Below, piece by piece: positions 1 through 7,202 of a stretch of DNA of 18,778 nt. Both the position numbers and the translations under genes were made by a program. Numbering within the stretch: position 1 is the first letter of the stretch; every line of letters starts with the position of its first letter. The stretch lies in assembly GCA_021827285.1 (NCBI GenBank), contig JAKAWM010000005.1, positions 1 through 18,778 of the forward strand, read 5' to 3'. The notes under the pieces are model-generated. The model was not told where the DNA came from, made no database searches, and was given only the letters and a program-made list of their open reading frames with translations. Source of the stretch: Actinomycetes bacterium (GTDB taxonomy: Bacteria > Actinomycetota > Acidimicrobiia > Acidimicrobiales > Palsa-688).

Positions 1-18
1 AACGCTGGGGACTTGTGG

Positions 19-90
19 CTCGGGGGGGAGGACTCGAACCCCCAATGACAGGGCCAGAACCTGTAGTGTTGCCGATTACACCACCCCCGA
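19..90 (-). tRNA. tRNA-Gln (anticodon CUG)
   Basis: On the minus strand this folds as a standard cloverleaf. The 7-bp acceptor stem pairs TCGGGGG with CCCCCGA. The D-arm is GTGT/ACAC. The anticodon stem ACAGG/CCTGT encloses the loop TTCTGGC, which gives anticodon CTG. The T-arm has loop TTCGAGT, and the discriminator base is G. No CCA is encoded after the discriminator. It lies 142 bp downstream of gltX on the same strand; a gltX / tRNA-Gln(CUG) neighbourhood is also known in mycobacteria. Bacteria without GlnRS load this tRNA with Glu and then amidate it. Confidence 0.95.
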
Positions 91-134
91 ACGGGCAAGC
101 TGGCAGCTTAGCTGACGGGCCAAGGGGAGGGGCA

Positions 135-140
135 ATTGTA
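135..140 (-). promoter_or_regulatory. possible -10 hexamer of tRNA-Gln
   Basis: The minus strand reads TACAAT here, 44 bp before the mature tRNA 5' end. No good -35 hexamer is visible 16-18 bp upstream, so this rests on the -10 match and its position only. Confidence 0.3.
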
Positions 141-232
141 CGGCGGGTGGACCGAGGACGGGAGCCATGGCCGTCACCGTCTGGTGTCCGAAGGCGACCG
201 GATCCTGCCAGCCAGATGGCCGCGGGCCTCAC

Positions 233-1624
233 CTAAGCCGAGCCGGTGTCTTCCTGGCGAGCCTTTTCCCGAGCTGCCTTCAGGCGGGCCAGGGCCCTTT
301 CCCTCCCGAGCAGGTGGAGCGATTCGAAAAGCGGCGGGCCGACCGTGCGCCCGGTAATGGCCAGGCGGATGGGGGCCTGGGCCTTGGCCAGGGCGCTTAC
401 ACCCACCGCGGCCCCCGCGGCTTGGGTGGCTTCACGGATGGCCTCGGGGGCCCACTCGCACTCCTCGTAGTTCGCCGAAGCCGCTTCTAGCAGGGCGATG
501 AAGGCGGGGTGCTGGCGGCGCACCTTGGCCCAGTCAGCCGGGTCGGTCCTCACTTCGGGTAGGAACAAAAAGTCCACCAGCGAGTACACCTCTCCGAGCG
601 TCCGCGCTCGTTCTTGGACGAGCGGGGCTATCGGTGCCCACCGGGAATCGAGCCACTCCCGGGCGCGGGCCAAGAACTCAGCGGTGGAAAATGACCGCAA
701 GTACTCGGCGTTGAAGGATGCCAACTTCTGTTCATCGAAAAAGGCCGGTGCGGACTTGACCTGGTCCAGGCGGAACTCGGCTATTAGCTGCTCCAGGGAG
801 AGGACTTCTCTGTCCCCACCGGGGGACCACCCGAGCAGGGCAAGGTAATTGACCATGGCCTCGGGTAGGTACCCCTCGTCCCGGTAATCCTCAAGCGCCA
901 CCTTGTCACGCCGCTTGGAAAGCTTCTTGCGGGCGCCGTTGACCAGGAGCGGCAAATGGGCAAAGGAAGGCTCAGCACCATACTCAAGGGCCTCCCAGAG
1001 CAGGATGTGCTTGGGGGTGTTGGGGACGTGGTCCTCGCCCCTGATCACATGGGTGATGGCCATCTCGGCGTCGTCTACGACGTTGGCCAGGATAAAGAGC
1101 GGTTGGCCGGTGGACTTGCGCACGGCAAAATCCTCGATCGAGGAGTTCTCGTAGACCACCTCGCCCCGCACGATGTCCACCCACGACGTGTGCCCCGAAC
1201 GAGGGGTGCGGAAGCGCAGCAGCCGCCCTGGTGCCGGCTCCAGGTTTCGTTGCCGGCAGTAACCGTCATAGCCGGGGGGGCGCCCAGCCGCCTGGTTGCG
1301 CTCTGCGACTTGCGCCGCCGTGCAGTCACAGGCGTACAACCGGCCCTTGGCCAGCAGCCGCTCGATGGCCGCTTCGTAGAGCTTGCCCCGCTCGGATTGA
1401 AAGTAGGGGCCTTCGTCCCAGTCCAGGCCAAGCCAGCGCAGGGCTCGCTCTATGCCCTCGGCCGCGTCAGCCCGGTTGCGGGCCAGATCTGTGTCCTCGA
1501 TGCGCAGCACGAACTTACCCTCCTGCTGGCGGGTGAACAGCCAGTTGAAGAGGGCCGTCCGGGCGCTGCCCACATGGAAATACCCGGTCGGCGACGGCGC
1601 CATCCGGACGCGAACTGAGCTCAC
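233..1624 (-). CDS. gltX: glutamyl-tRNA synthetase
   Basis: Class I aminoacyl-tRNA synthetase that attaches glutamate to tRNA-Glu. In bacteria lacking GlnRS it also mischarges tRNA-Gln, and GatCAB then amidates the product. The 463-residue protein has the family's usual length. The HIGH-type motif is HVGS at residues 17-20, within APSPTGYFHVGSAR. The KMSKS-type motif is KLSKR at 234-238. A zinc-like CxC occurs at 99 and 101 with a third Cys at 123, while the usual fourth ligand (His) is Gln, so zinc binding may be weak or lost. The start is GTG at 1624, fixed by the conserved RVRMAPSPTG opening; no Shine-Dalgarno sequence is visible. It follows the sigma-factor gene by 32 bp on the same strand, so co-transcription is likely. 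tRNA-Gln lies directly downstream. Confidence 0.96.
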   Translation of the reverse strand: MSSVRVRMAPSPTGYFHVGSARTALFNWLFTRQQEGKFVLRIEDTDLARNRADAAEGIERALRWLGLDWDEGPYFQSERGKLYEAAIERLLAKGRLYACDCTAAQVAERNQAAGRPPGYDGYCRQRNLEPAPGRLLRFRTPRSGHTSWVDIVRGEVVYENSSIEDFAVRKSTGQPLFILANVVDDAEMAITHVIRGEDHVPNTPKHILLWEALEYGAEPSFAHLPLLVNGARKKLSKRRDKVALEDYRDEGYLPEAMVNYLALLGWSPGGDREVLSLEQLIAEFRLDQVKSAPAFFDEQKLASFNAEYLRSFSTAEFLARAREWLDSRWAPIAPLVQERARTLGEVYSLVDFLFLPEVRTDPADWAKVRRQHPAFIALLEAASANYEECEWAPEAIREATQAAGAAVGVSALAKAQAPIRLAITGRTVGPPLFESLHLLGRERALARLKAAREKARQEDTGSA

Positions 1625-1656
1625 GGGGTTACAGGCTAACGCTGCCCTTTCCCGGG

Positions 1657-2580
1657 TCAGCTAGCCGCGAGGAGGTCGCGGGCGTCACTGCCCGCCAGTG
1701 CCCGGCGGAGCTTGGTGAGCGCGTCCCGCTCGATCCGGCGGACCCGCTCGGCAGTGAGATCCAACAGCTCGCCCACCTCTCCTTGCGTGCGGGGTTCGCC
1801 CCGGTCAAGGCCGTAACGAAGCGAGAGCACCCGGCGCTCGTCCTCAGACAGGCGCCCCAGGAACTCGTCGATGTGCCCGCCCAGCATGCCCTGCGCCACC
1901 ATCTCGAAGGGCGATTCGGCCGAGCGGTTGACGACCAAGTCTCCCAGGCTGGTGTCGCCATCCTCCCCAACCGCGGCGTCCAGGCTTACCGGGTCGCTGT
2001 CGTAGTGCAACAGCTCGGCCAGCGCAGCCTCTTCGATCTCCAAGGCGGCGGCCAGCTCGGCCAAAGTGGGCGGCCGGCCCTGCTTGGCTTCCAGCTCACC
2101 CTGGATGCGGCGGGCACGACGGATCTCGTCGCCTACGTGGGCTGGGATGCGGACGGTATGGGCCGTGTTCTCGATGGCGCGCCCAATCGACTGGCGGATC
2201 CACCAGGTTGCGTAGGTCGAGAACTTGAACCCCTTGCGCCAGTCGAACTTCTCGACGGCGTGGATCAGTCCCAGGTTGCCCTCCTGGATGAGGTCGGACA
2301 GGGGTAGGCCGGACCACTGGTACTTGCGGGCCACCGACACGACCAGCCGGAGGTTGGAGTTGATGAAGTGCTGCGTGGCGCGGTCGCCAGCGTCGATAAC
2401 CTTGCGTAGCTCGCGCTTGCGACGCGGTGTGAGATCGGGCCCACCGGCGGCCAAGTCTTCCCGGGCCACCTGGGCAGCCTGGATGGCTTGGCCAAGGCGC
2501 ATCTCGTCAGCCTTGGTGAGCAGGGGGAAACTGCCGGCCTCGTCCAGGTAGAGGCCGAGCAGGTCGGGCCCGGTGCCCAT
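1657..2580 (-). CDS. sigma-70 family RNA polymerase sigma factor (primary-like, group 1/2)
   Basis: Promoter-recognition subunit of RNA polymerase. From the chosen start it is 307 aa. Region 1.2 lies at about 6-33 (LYLDEAGSFPLLT). Region 2 lies at about 71-148, with the RpoD-type core NLRLVVSVARKY, the DLIQEGNLGLIHAVEKFD helix and the -10-melting stretch KFSTYATWWIRQSIGRAI. Region 3 follows, and region 4 lies at about 243-297, with the -35-binding helix-turn-helix around TQGEVGELLDLTAERVRRIE. The long acidic region 1.1 of a housekeeping RpoD is absent, which suggests a group 2 (HrdA/SigB-like) factor. I chose the ATG at 2580 because GAGGGG lies 4 nt before it; in-frame ATGs at 2619 and 2688 would add 13 or 36 unremarkable residues. 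It sits upstream of gltX in a likely operon. Confidence 0.93.
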   Translation of the reverse strand: MGTGPDLLGLYLDEAGSFPLLTKADEMRLGQAIQAAQVAREDLAAGGPDLTPRRKRELRKVIDAGDRATQHFINSNLRLVVSVARKYQWSGLPLSDLIQEGNLGLIHAVEKFDWRKGFKFSTYATWWIRQSIGRAIENTAHTVRIPAHVGDEIRRARRIQGELEAKQGRPPTLAELAAALEIEEAALAELLHYDSDPVSLDAAVGEDGDTSLGDLVVNRSAESPFEMVAQGMLGGHIDEFLGRLSEDERRVLSLRYGLDRGEPRTQGEVGELLDLTAERVRRIERDALTKLRRALAGSDARDLLAAS

Positions 2581-2584
2581 GTTG

Positions 2585-2590
2585 CCCCTC
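2585..2590 (-). promoter_or_regulatory. Shine-Dalgarno deciding the sigma-factor start
   Basis: The minus strand reads GAGGGG followed by CAAC and then ATG at 2580. The upstream in-frame ATGs at 2619 and 2688 have no comparable site. Confidence 0.55.
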
Positions 2591-2637
2591 GTCGGGGTGC
2601 GGCGCGTCTGTTCGTTCATTCCAGTAGAGATAACGTC

Positions 2638-2649
2638 CCAGCTTGCTGG
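2638..2649. repeat. short perfect inverted repeat in the sigma-factor 5' region
   Basis: CCAGC-TT-GCTGG, two 5-bp arms around 2 nt, lies 58 bp upstream of the preferred sigma-factor start, between it and the divergent DUF2630 gene. It could be an operator half-pair or chance; no function is visible. Confidence 0.35.
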
Positions 2650-2782
2650 TTTGTTCCGTCTCCGGGAGGCTTGTGCCTTATGCCACATTCGTGTCTTCTA
2701 GGTCCTACCCTGAGGAAGGCCTTTCTATCCGTCGGCCCGGGCCACTATGGAAATACGAGACGATCGGGGGTACAGATCTGCC

Positions 2783-3025
2783 GTGGACGACACTGACATC
2801 TTGAAGCGCATAGACGTGCTGGAGGAGGAGGCCCACAGCCTCGAGCGGCAGCACGGTGGCTTGGAATTGACTGATGAGCAGCGCCGGCGCGTGGCCGAGT
2901 TGCAGGTCGAGATCGACCGCAACTGGGATCTGCTCCGCCAGCGCCGGGCTCGCCGAAGCGCCGGGGAGGATCCCGACGCGGCGATGGAAAGGCCACCCCA
3001 GGTGGTGGAGGGCTACTCTCAGTGA
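2783..3025 (+). CDS. DUF2630 family small protein
   Basis: An 80-residue, highly charged, helical protein that matches the actinobacterial DUF2630 pattern. It opens with DDTDILKRID, followed by a Glu-rich heptad-like stretch (VLEEEAHSLERQH), LTDEQRRRVAELQVEID, the near-invariant WDLLRQRRARR, and a tail ending PPQVVEGYSQ. It probably forms a coiled-coil or helical hairpin; no catalytic residues or membrane segments are seen, and the family's function is not known to me. The GTG at 2783 is preferred because family members begin just before the DDTDIL motif; an in-frame ATG at 2747 would add 12 atypical residues. It is divergent from the sigma-factor gene. Confidence 0.85.
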   Translation: MDDTDILKRIDVLEEEAHSLERQHGGLELTDEQRRRVAELQVEIDRNWDLLRQRRARRSAGEDPDAAMERPPQVVEGYSQ

Positions 3026-3047
3026 CTTGTGCCGGGGCGACCACCGG

Positions 3048-3172
3048 CTGAGCGTGGTTGCATGGGTTCGGGTTCGCTACGCCGGGTCGGCGGACCTAGC
3101 CGGCGTGGCTCCCACTGGTGCCTTCTCGCGCCGCGACCAGGCTCACCATTTGCGATGACCCACCACGCTCAG
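3048..3172. repeat. 11-bp perfect inverted repeat around the DUF2630/LysR convergent gap
   Basis: CTGAGCGTGGT at 3048-3058 is exactly complementary to ACCACGCTCAG at 3162-3172. The right arm overlaps the last codons of the LysR gene. A second inverted pair, ACGCCGG/CCGGCGT, lies between the arms. The gap otherwise shows no gene. It may fold as a bidirectional transcript end, though there is no T-tract. Confidence 0.5.
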
Positions 3173-4089
3173 TCCCGCGTAGTGATGAACCGACGCGCGG
3201 ACGAATGGAGCTCGTCCAACATGGCCCGGACGGGCAACAGGTCGGCCAGCGCCGGTCGGGTCACGGCCCATACCTCCCTGGTGGGTTGCCCACCTTTGAC
3301 GCGTCGGACCACTACTCCGTTATGGACGGCGTGGCCGAGGGCGAGCAGAGGTGCAAGCATCACCCCGAGCCCCGCGGCAACGAAGGCTTGAGCCGTAGGG
3401 TACTCGTCGGCTTCCAGCCCGAATAAGGGTACGAAGCCGGCCTGCCGGCACGCCTCGGTCGCTACCTGCTGGCAATACCCGGGGCAGGTGCTTATGCCTA
3501 CCCACCGGTCCTGGGCCAGCGTGCTCAGGTCGACGGCCCGGTGGCTTGCCATCGGGTGGTCGCGGGGCAGTACCACCCGGAACGGGTCCGACAGCAAGTG
3601 CTGCCGGCAGAGCCCGTCCGACCAGGGCTCGTCGGGGGGGCCTTCGATGACGACGGCGATGTCGATCGACCCGTCTCGCAGACTGGCCAAGGCCTCGTCC
3701 GTTTCCACTACCACCAGGTCAAGCCAAACATTGGGCAGGCGTCGTTCAAAGGCGGCCAAGGCCTGAGGCACGAGCGACGCCCCGGCCGTCGGGAACGCCC
3801 CTACTCGGACACGGCCGGTATGGCCGGCTCGCAGGGCTGCCAGAGCGTCCTCCGCCTCGTCCACGGCCGCCAGCACACGGGCAGTGTGGTCGCATAGGAG
3901 GATGGCGGCGGCGGTAGGGCGGACACCCCGGCCAGCGTGCTCCAAGAGCACCGTGCCGGTCTCCCGTTCCAGGGTTGCGATCTGCTGGCTTACGGCCGAG
4001 GGGGTGAAATTGAGCGCTGCGGCGGCGGCGGACACCGAACCGGCCTCGACGACCTCCTTCAGTACCCGGAGCCTTTTGATGTCGAGCAC
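3169..4089 (-). CDS. LysR family transcriptional regulator
   Basis: A 306-residue regulator of normal LysR length. The N-terminal winged helix-turn-helix spans about 1-60 (IKRLRVLKEVVEAGS, then AAAALNFTPSAVSQQIATLE, then GTVLLEH). A linker helix follows, and the substrate-binding domain spans about 91-300, opening with GRVRVGAFPTAGASLVP. The effector cannot be read from the sequence. The start is GTG at 4089, giving the usual L-D-I-K-R-L opening. The AT-rich 78-bp gap upstream separates it from the small ORF at 4168 on the opposite strand and is where an autoregulatory site would be expected. No convincing T-N11-A LysR box could be singled out by eye. Confidence 0.92.
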   Translation of the reverse strand: MLDIKRLRVLKEVVEAGSVSAAAAALNFTPSAVSQQIATLERETGTVLLEHAGRGVRPTAAAILLCDHTARVLAAVDEAEDALAALRAGHTGRVRVGAFPTAGASLVPQALAAFERRLPNVWLDLVVVETDEALASLRDGSIDIAVVIEGPPDEPWSDGLCRQHLLSDPFRVVLPRDHPMASHRAVDLSTLAQDRWVGISTCPGYCQQVATEACRQAGFVPLFGLEADEYPTAQAFVAAGLGVMLAPLLALGHAVHNGVVVRRVKGGQPTREVWAVTRPALADLLPVRAMLDELHSSARRFITTRD

Positions 4090-4167
4090 CTATCCATTAA
4101 GTCACGCTACACAACTCTTCACAAATAATTGGTAGTGCTAAAGGGTTAGGCGGGCCAAAATCATGGC

Positions 4168-4512
4168 ATGGACTGGCTGATCGTCATCGCCATCGTGGTT
4201 TGCTGCCTTGCTTGCCCCTGGTTGGCCAGCGACAGCCGGGACGGTGCCGATTGGAAGCGTGCCCCCATGGCTCCCCCTTCGGTGCGATTTGTCAGGCCGT
4301 GGTCACAGTCCCCAGCCGCCAGGGCGACCCGGCACCTGGCGGGCCAGCTTCGTCACCCGCCCGCTACCGGAGGCCCCCCGGCAGGCGCTGTGGGCGCTGA
4401 CCAACGGGTGTTGCTGGACTTAGGAGCCAGCGAGCGGCCGGTTCATCCCCCCAGGGTCGGGCGGAAAGGGAGCGCTGCCCCGCGTCCGGGCGGTCTGCCA
4501 TCTGGACCGTGA
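4168..4512 (+). CDS. doubtful small protein with an N-terminal membrane segment
   Basis: A 114-residue ORF divergent from the LysR gene. Residues 3-21 form a clear hydrophobic segment (WLIVIAIVVCCLACPWLAS) followed by a charged DSRDGADWKR stretch, the layout of small single-pass actinobacterial membrane proteins. After about residue 33 the composition turns to Pro/Arg/Gly-rich sequence typical of a non-coding GC-rich frame. The real gene may therefore be only the first 30-35 codons, cut by a frameshift, or the whole ORF may be chance. No Shine-Dalgarno sequence is visible. No family recognised. Confidence 0.35.
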   Translation: MDWLIVIAIVVCCLACPWLASDSRDGADWKRAPMAPPSVRFVRPWSQSPAARATRHLAGQLRHPPATGGPPAGAVGADQRVLLDLGASERPVHPPRVGRKGSAAPRPGGLPSGP

Positions 4513-4519
4513 AGCCTGC

Positions 4520-5635
4520 TCAGCCCCAAACCTCCGTAGCAGTTTCGACTATCAGGCGGAGCTTGGCGATTTCGTCCTGCAGGCTGACGCGGTTGCCCTC
4601 GACCGTCGACGAAAACCCACATTGCGGGGATATGCAGATCTGTTCCAACGGGACATAAGTGCTGGCTTCCTCAATCCGCCGCTTCAGGTAGTCCTTTGTC
4701 TCGAGGTCACCTCGCTTGGTCGTGACTAGGCCGAGCACAACCATCTTGCCCTTAGGCATAAAACGCAGGGGCTTGAAATCACCCGAGCGAGCGTCGTCAT
4801 ATTCGAGAAAGAAGCCGTCGACGTTCAATTCGTTGAAGAGCGCCTCGGCCACGAAGTCATAGCCCCCCTCGGCCGCCCAATATGACTGAAAGTTCCCCCT
4901 GCAGGAGTGGGTCGTAACCCGCATCGATTCGGGCTTGCCCTTGAGGGCAAGGTTGATCTGCTTGATGTAGCGAAGGTGCTGGTGCTCTGCGTCGTCACCC
5001 CGTTCGCTTATCATCTGACGCTGAGCCGGGTCGTTCAGGTACGCCATCGAAGTGTCGTCCAACTGCAGGTACCTGCATCCGAGCTCGCCCAATTGCCGGA
5101 TCTCCTCGGCGTAGGCGGCACTCAGATCCTCCCAAAAGTCTTCGACGTCGCCGTAGACGGCTGGGTCAATGGCGGCCGGCCCCCCCCGGTAATGCACCAT
5201 GCTCGGAGAGGGGATCGTCAATTTGGGTTCTGCCGCGCGGACAACCGACTTCAGGTACGTGAAGGCATCGGCAAAGATCGGGCGGTCCAGGCGGACCTTG
5301 CCTGAGATCTTGAGGGCTGCAGAGGTGAAAAATGTGGTCCCCTCGTCGTTCTTGAAGGCCACTTGCAGCTGGTCGTCACTCCTGGTGATGCCGCCCAACT
5401 GGTAGATGAAGTCCATATGCCATGAAGTACGTCGGAACTCGCCGTCGGTCGCGGACTGGAGCCCGATCTCTTCTTGGAGAGCAACGACCTGTCGTACGGC
5501 CGTGTCCTCAGCCTCTTGGAGCGCCGCCCGATCGATGGTGCCGGCGGCGAAGTCGGCCCGGGCCTGGAGCAGCTCGGGAGGCCGGAGCAGGCTGCCTACG
5601 TGGTCCGCACGGAAAGGCGGTGTGGTTCGTTTCAC
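4520..5635 (-). CDS. MetE-like cobalamin-independent methionine synthase family protein (YxjG type)
   Basis: A 371-residue single-domain paralogue of the catalytic half of MetE. The family transfers a methyl group to a zinc-bound thiol such as homocysteine; the methyl donor for short YxjG/YxjH-like forms is less certain. The zinc ligands are all visible: H243 and C245 in THSCRGN, E278 in FFLEYD, and C339 in ISPQCGFSS. The N-terminus carries the DHVGSLLRP signature at 11-19. The start is GTG at 5635, fixed by the RADHVGSLLRP motif, with TAGCGT 7 nt upstream, which fits a leaderless transcript. No metabolic neighbour from methionine synthesis is present. It stands 71 bp downstream of the channel gene on the same strand. 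Confidence 0.9.
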   Translation of the reverse strand: MKRTTPPFRADHVGSLLRPPELLQARADFAAGTIDRAALQEAEDTAVRQVVALQEEIGLQSATDGEFRRTSWHMDFIYQLGGITRSDDQLQVAFKNDEGTTFFTSAALKISGKVRLDRPIFADAFTYLKSVVRAAEPKLTIPSPSMVHYRGGPAAIDPAVYGDVEDFWEDLSAAYAEEIRQLGELGCRYLQLDDTSMAYLNDPAQRQMISERGDDAEHQHLRYIKQINLALKGKPESMRVTTHSCRGNFQSYWAAEGGYDFVAEALFNELNVDGFFLEYDDARSGDFKPLRFMPKGKMVVLGLVTTKRGDLETKDYLKRRIEEASTYVPLEQICISPQCGFSSTVEGNRVSLQDEIAKLRLIVETATEVWG

Positions 5636-5642
5636 GCTGCAA

Positions 5643-5648
5643 ACGCTA
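5643..5648 (-). promoter_or_regulatory. -10 hexamer for a leaderless metE-like transcript
   Basis: The minus strand reads TAGCGT, then 7 nt, then the GTG at 5635. This TANNNT spacing is the actinobacterial leaderless arrangement, and no Shine-Dalgarno sequence competes with it. Confidence 0.45.
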
Positions 5649-5706
5649 GCTTGCCCTTTGGCGCGGCGCCACGACCAGTTCGTCCTGCGGGGCCCGGCAC
5701 GGTCGG

Positions 5707-6684
5707 TCAGTCGAGCGGCCGTAAGGCAGAAGACTCCCCGTAGACCACCAGGGTGTCACCTGCCTCGAGGCGCAGCTGCCGCGCTGGGTTGGCCAGCAAC
5801 TGCCCGTCGTGGCGCCGTAAAAGCAGGGGGATCGGTGGGCCGGCGAGTTCTTGCAGGCTCTTGCCGACCAGCGGCGAACCAGGGTTGATGACGACTTCCT
5901 CGAGCCGCAGGTCGGGCTGGCCGGCTCGGGCAATGTCGAAGAACTCGACCACGTTGGGGCGGATGGCGAGGTTTGCCATCCGCCGGCCACTCGTCACGTA
6001 CGGTGAGACGACTTTGTCCGCCCCCGCCCGGTAGAGGCGGTCAGCGCTCCGGTCCAAGGCGGCGCGCGCAACTATCAGGATGTCGGGCCTCAGCGACCGG
6101 GCGACCAGCGTGATGTACACGTTTTCGGCATCAGAGTCGACGGCGCAAATGAGCCCTTTGGCCCGCTCGATACCCACTTGGCGGAGGATCTGTTCGTCCG
6201 AAGCGGTGCCCAGTACGTAGCATACGCCGTCGCGTTCCAAGTCCGCTTGGAGCTCCACCTTGCTGTCGATAACGACAAATCGCAGCTGCTCTGCCTCAAG
6301 CTCCCGGGCAACGGCCCGGCCTACCCGCCCGTAGGCGCAGATTATGTAGTGATCGCTCAGTCGTTCAATACGTTTTTGCATGCGGCGGCTCCGAGAGAAG
6401 ATCCTGACCCGGCCCTCGACTACGGCGGTCGCGGCCAGACCGACGATCGTTGCGAACAGGCCAACGCCGAGCACGGCCAGGCCAGCAGTGAACAGGAGGA
6501 CGTCTGCCCGGAGCCCGCCGGCCGTACTGAAGCCAACAGTGGTCAACGTGAGCAGCGTCATACCTACGGCGGAACCAAGGCTGTATCCAAAGGCCAGGTA
6601 ACCCGTGGTGCCGACGATGACAAGCCCAGCCAGGCCATACCCAGCCACGGTCACCCCGTGGCTCAGCCGGCGGGTCCTGTGCAT
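5707..6684 (-). CDS. two-TM potassium channel family protein with RCK (TrkA-N/TrkA-C) domains
   Basis: A 325-residue MthK-like cation channel subunit. Transmembrane helix 1 lies at about 11-32, the pore loop at about 37-55 and helix 2 at about 62-88. The cytosolic RCK_N Rossmann domain begins at about 112 (YIICAYGRVGRAVARELE) with the acidic ribose-binding D140 at the end of beta 2. RCK_C occupies about 235-325 (LEEVVINPGSPLVGKSLQEL). Such channels are tetrameric and gated by ligand binding to the RCK ring. The filter reads TTVGFSTAGG at 48-57 rather than TVGYGD: the first Gly is present, but the second Gly and the Asp are replaced by Ser and Thr. The ATG at 6684 has TACGCT 7 nt upstream, suggesting a leaderless mRNA. 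Confidence 0.9.
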   Translation of the reverse strand: MHRTRRLSHGVTVAGYGLAGLVIVGTTGYLAFGYSLGSAVGMTLLTLTTVGFSTAGGLRADVLLFTAGLAVLGVGLFATIVGLAATAVVEGRVRIFSRSRRMQKRIERLSDHYIICAYGRVGRAVARELEAEQLRFVVIDSKVELQADLERDGVCYVLGTASDEQILRQVGIERAKGLICAVDSDAENVYITLVARSLRPDILIVARAALDRSADRLYRAGADKVVSPYVTSGRRMANLAIRPNVVEFFDIARAGQPDLRLEEVVINPGSPLVGKSLQELAGPPIPLLLRRHDGQLLANPARQLRLEAGDTLVVYGESSALRPLD

Positions 6685-6691
6685 GCCCCCG

Positions 6692-6697
6692 AGCGTA
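6692..6697 (-). promoter_or_regulatory. -10 hexamer for a leaderless channel transcript
   Basis: The minus strand reads TACGCT, 7 nt before the ATG at 6684, matching TANNNT. No Shine-Dalgarno sequence is present. Confidence 0.45.
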
Positions 6698-6821
6698 CAT
6701 TTGGCCCTAGCAGCCGGCGCGGATGGTCGTGAACGCGGCCCCGCCCGACCGTAAGCGTCAGAACGGGGCCCTGACCGGGTGGCCTACCTCGAACAGGTGG
6801 GCGGTGTCGAAGGTGGCCCCC

Positions 6822-7043
6822 CTATGAGAACAGCGGCACCCAGGCCCGACGGGCGTGGCTGTAGATCCGGAACGTCACCGATGGGTCAGCGTGACCGAGG
6901 CGCCCAGCAACGGTACGCACGTCCATCCCACCGGCGATCAGTTCGGTCGCGCTGAAGTGGCGCAGCTCGTGGAAGTGGGTGGTAACGCCCGACCGCTTTG
7001 CCAGCCGGCCGTAGCCATGGCTGAGCCCGTCCGGGAGGCTACG
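6822..7043 (-). pseudogene. C-terminal remnant of a tyrosine recombinase/integrase
   Basis: The minus-strand frame ending at the TAG at 6822 is open back to a stop at 7044-7046 and has no plausible start codon. Its roughly 73 residues are the end of a tyrosine recombinase: the box II motif FHELRHFSATELIAGG, then VRTVAGRLGHADPSVTF, then RIYSHARR with the nucleophilic Tyr. The N-terminal core-binding domain and the first catalytic Arg are missing, so it cannot be active. The reading frame is clean, which suggests truncation rather than long decay. It lies 43 bp upstream of the tRNA at 7086, in keeping with an element that used a tRNA as target, although it sits on the tRNA's 5' side. The rest of the 6685-7085 gap shows no gene. 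Confidence 0.85.
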
Positions 7044-7085
7044 CTAGGAGCGGCCGAAAGTAAACTCCCAGGTCAAGATATATAA

Positions 7086-7158
7086 GGGCTCGTAGCTCAG
7101 AGGTCAGAGCAGGGGACTCATAATCCCTCGGTCGTGGGTTCGATCCCCACCGAGCCCA
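7086..7158 (+). tRNA. tRNA with anticodon CAU (elongator Met, or Ile2)
   Basis: A complete cloverleaf. The acceptor stem pairs GGGCTCG with CGAGCCC. The D-arm is GCTC/GAGC, the anticodon stem GGGGA/TCCCT encloses loop CTCATAA, and the T-arm GTGGG/CCCAC has loop TTCGATC. The discriminator is A and no CCA is encoded. CAU is shared by initiator Met, elongator Met and lysidine-modified Ile2. The paired first acceptor base pair makes initiator unlikely. The GGGC...GCCCA acceptor would suit Ile2 as well as elongator Met, and I cannot separate the two by eye. Confidence 0.93.
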
Positions 7159-7202
7159 CACCCACCCGCCAAAAGTGCCTGGTCCGCAAGACCACTACGG
7201 TT

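Noticed and set aside
956..1618. 220-residue plus-strand ORF across gltX
   Set aside because: It is antisense to the clearly real gltX, with no domain and a composition set by the opposite strand's codons.
1783..2307. 174-residue plus-strand ORF across the sigma factor
   Set aside because: Antisense shadow of conserved regions 2-4 of the sigma gene; no independent signal or ribosome site.
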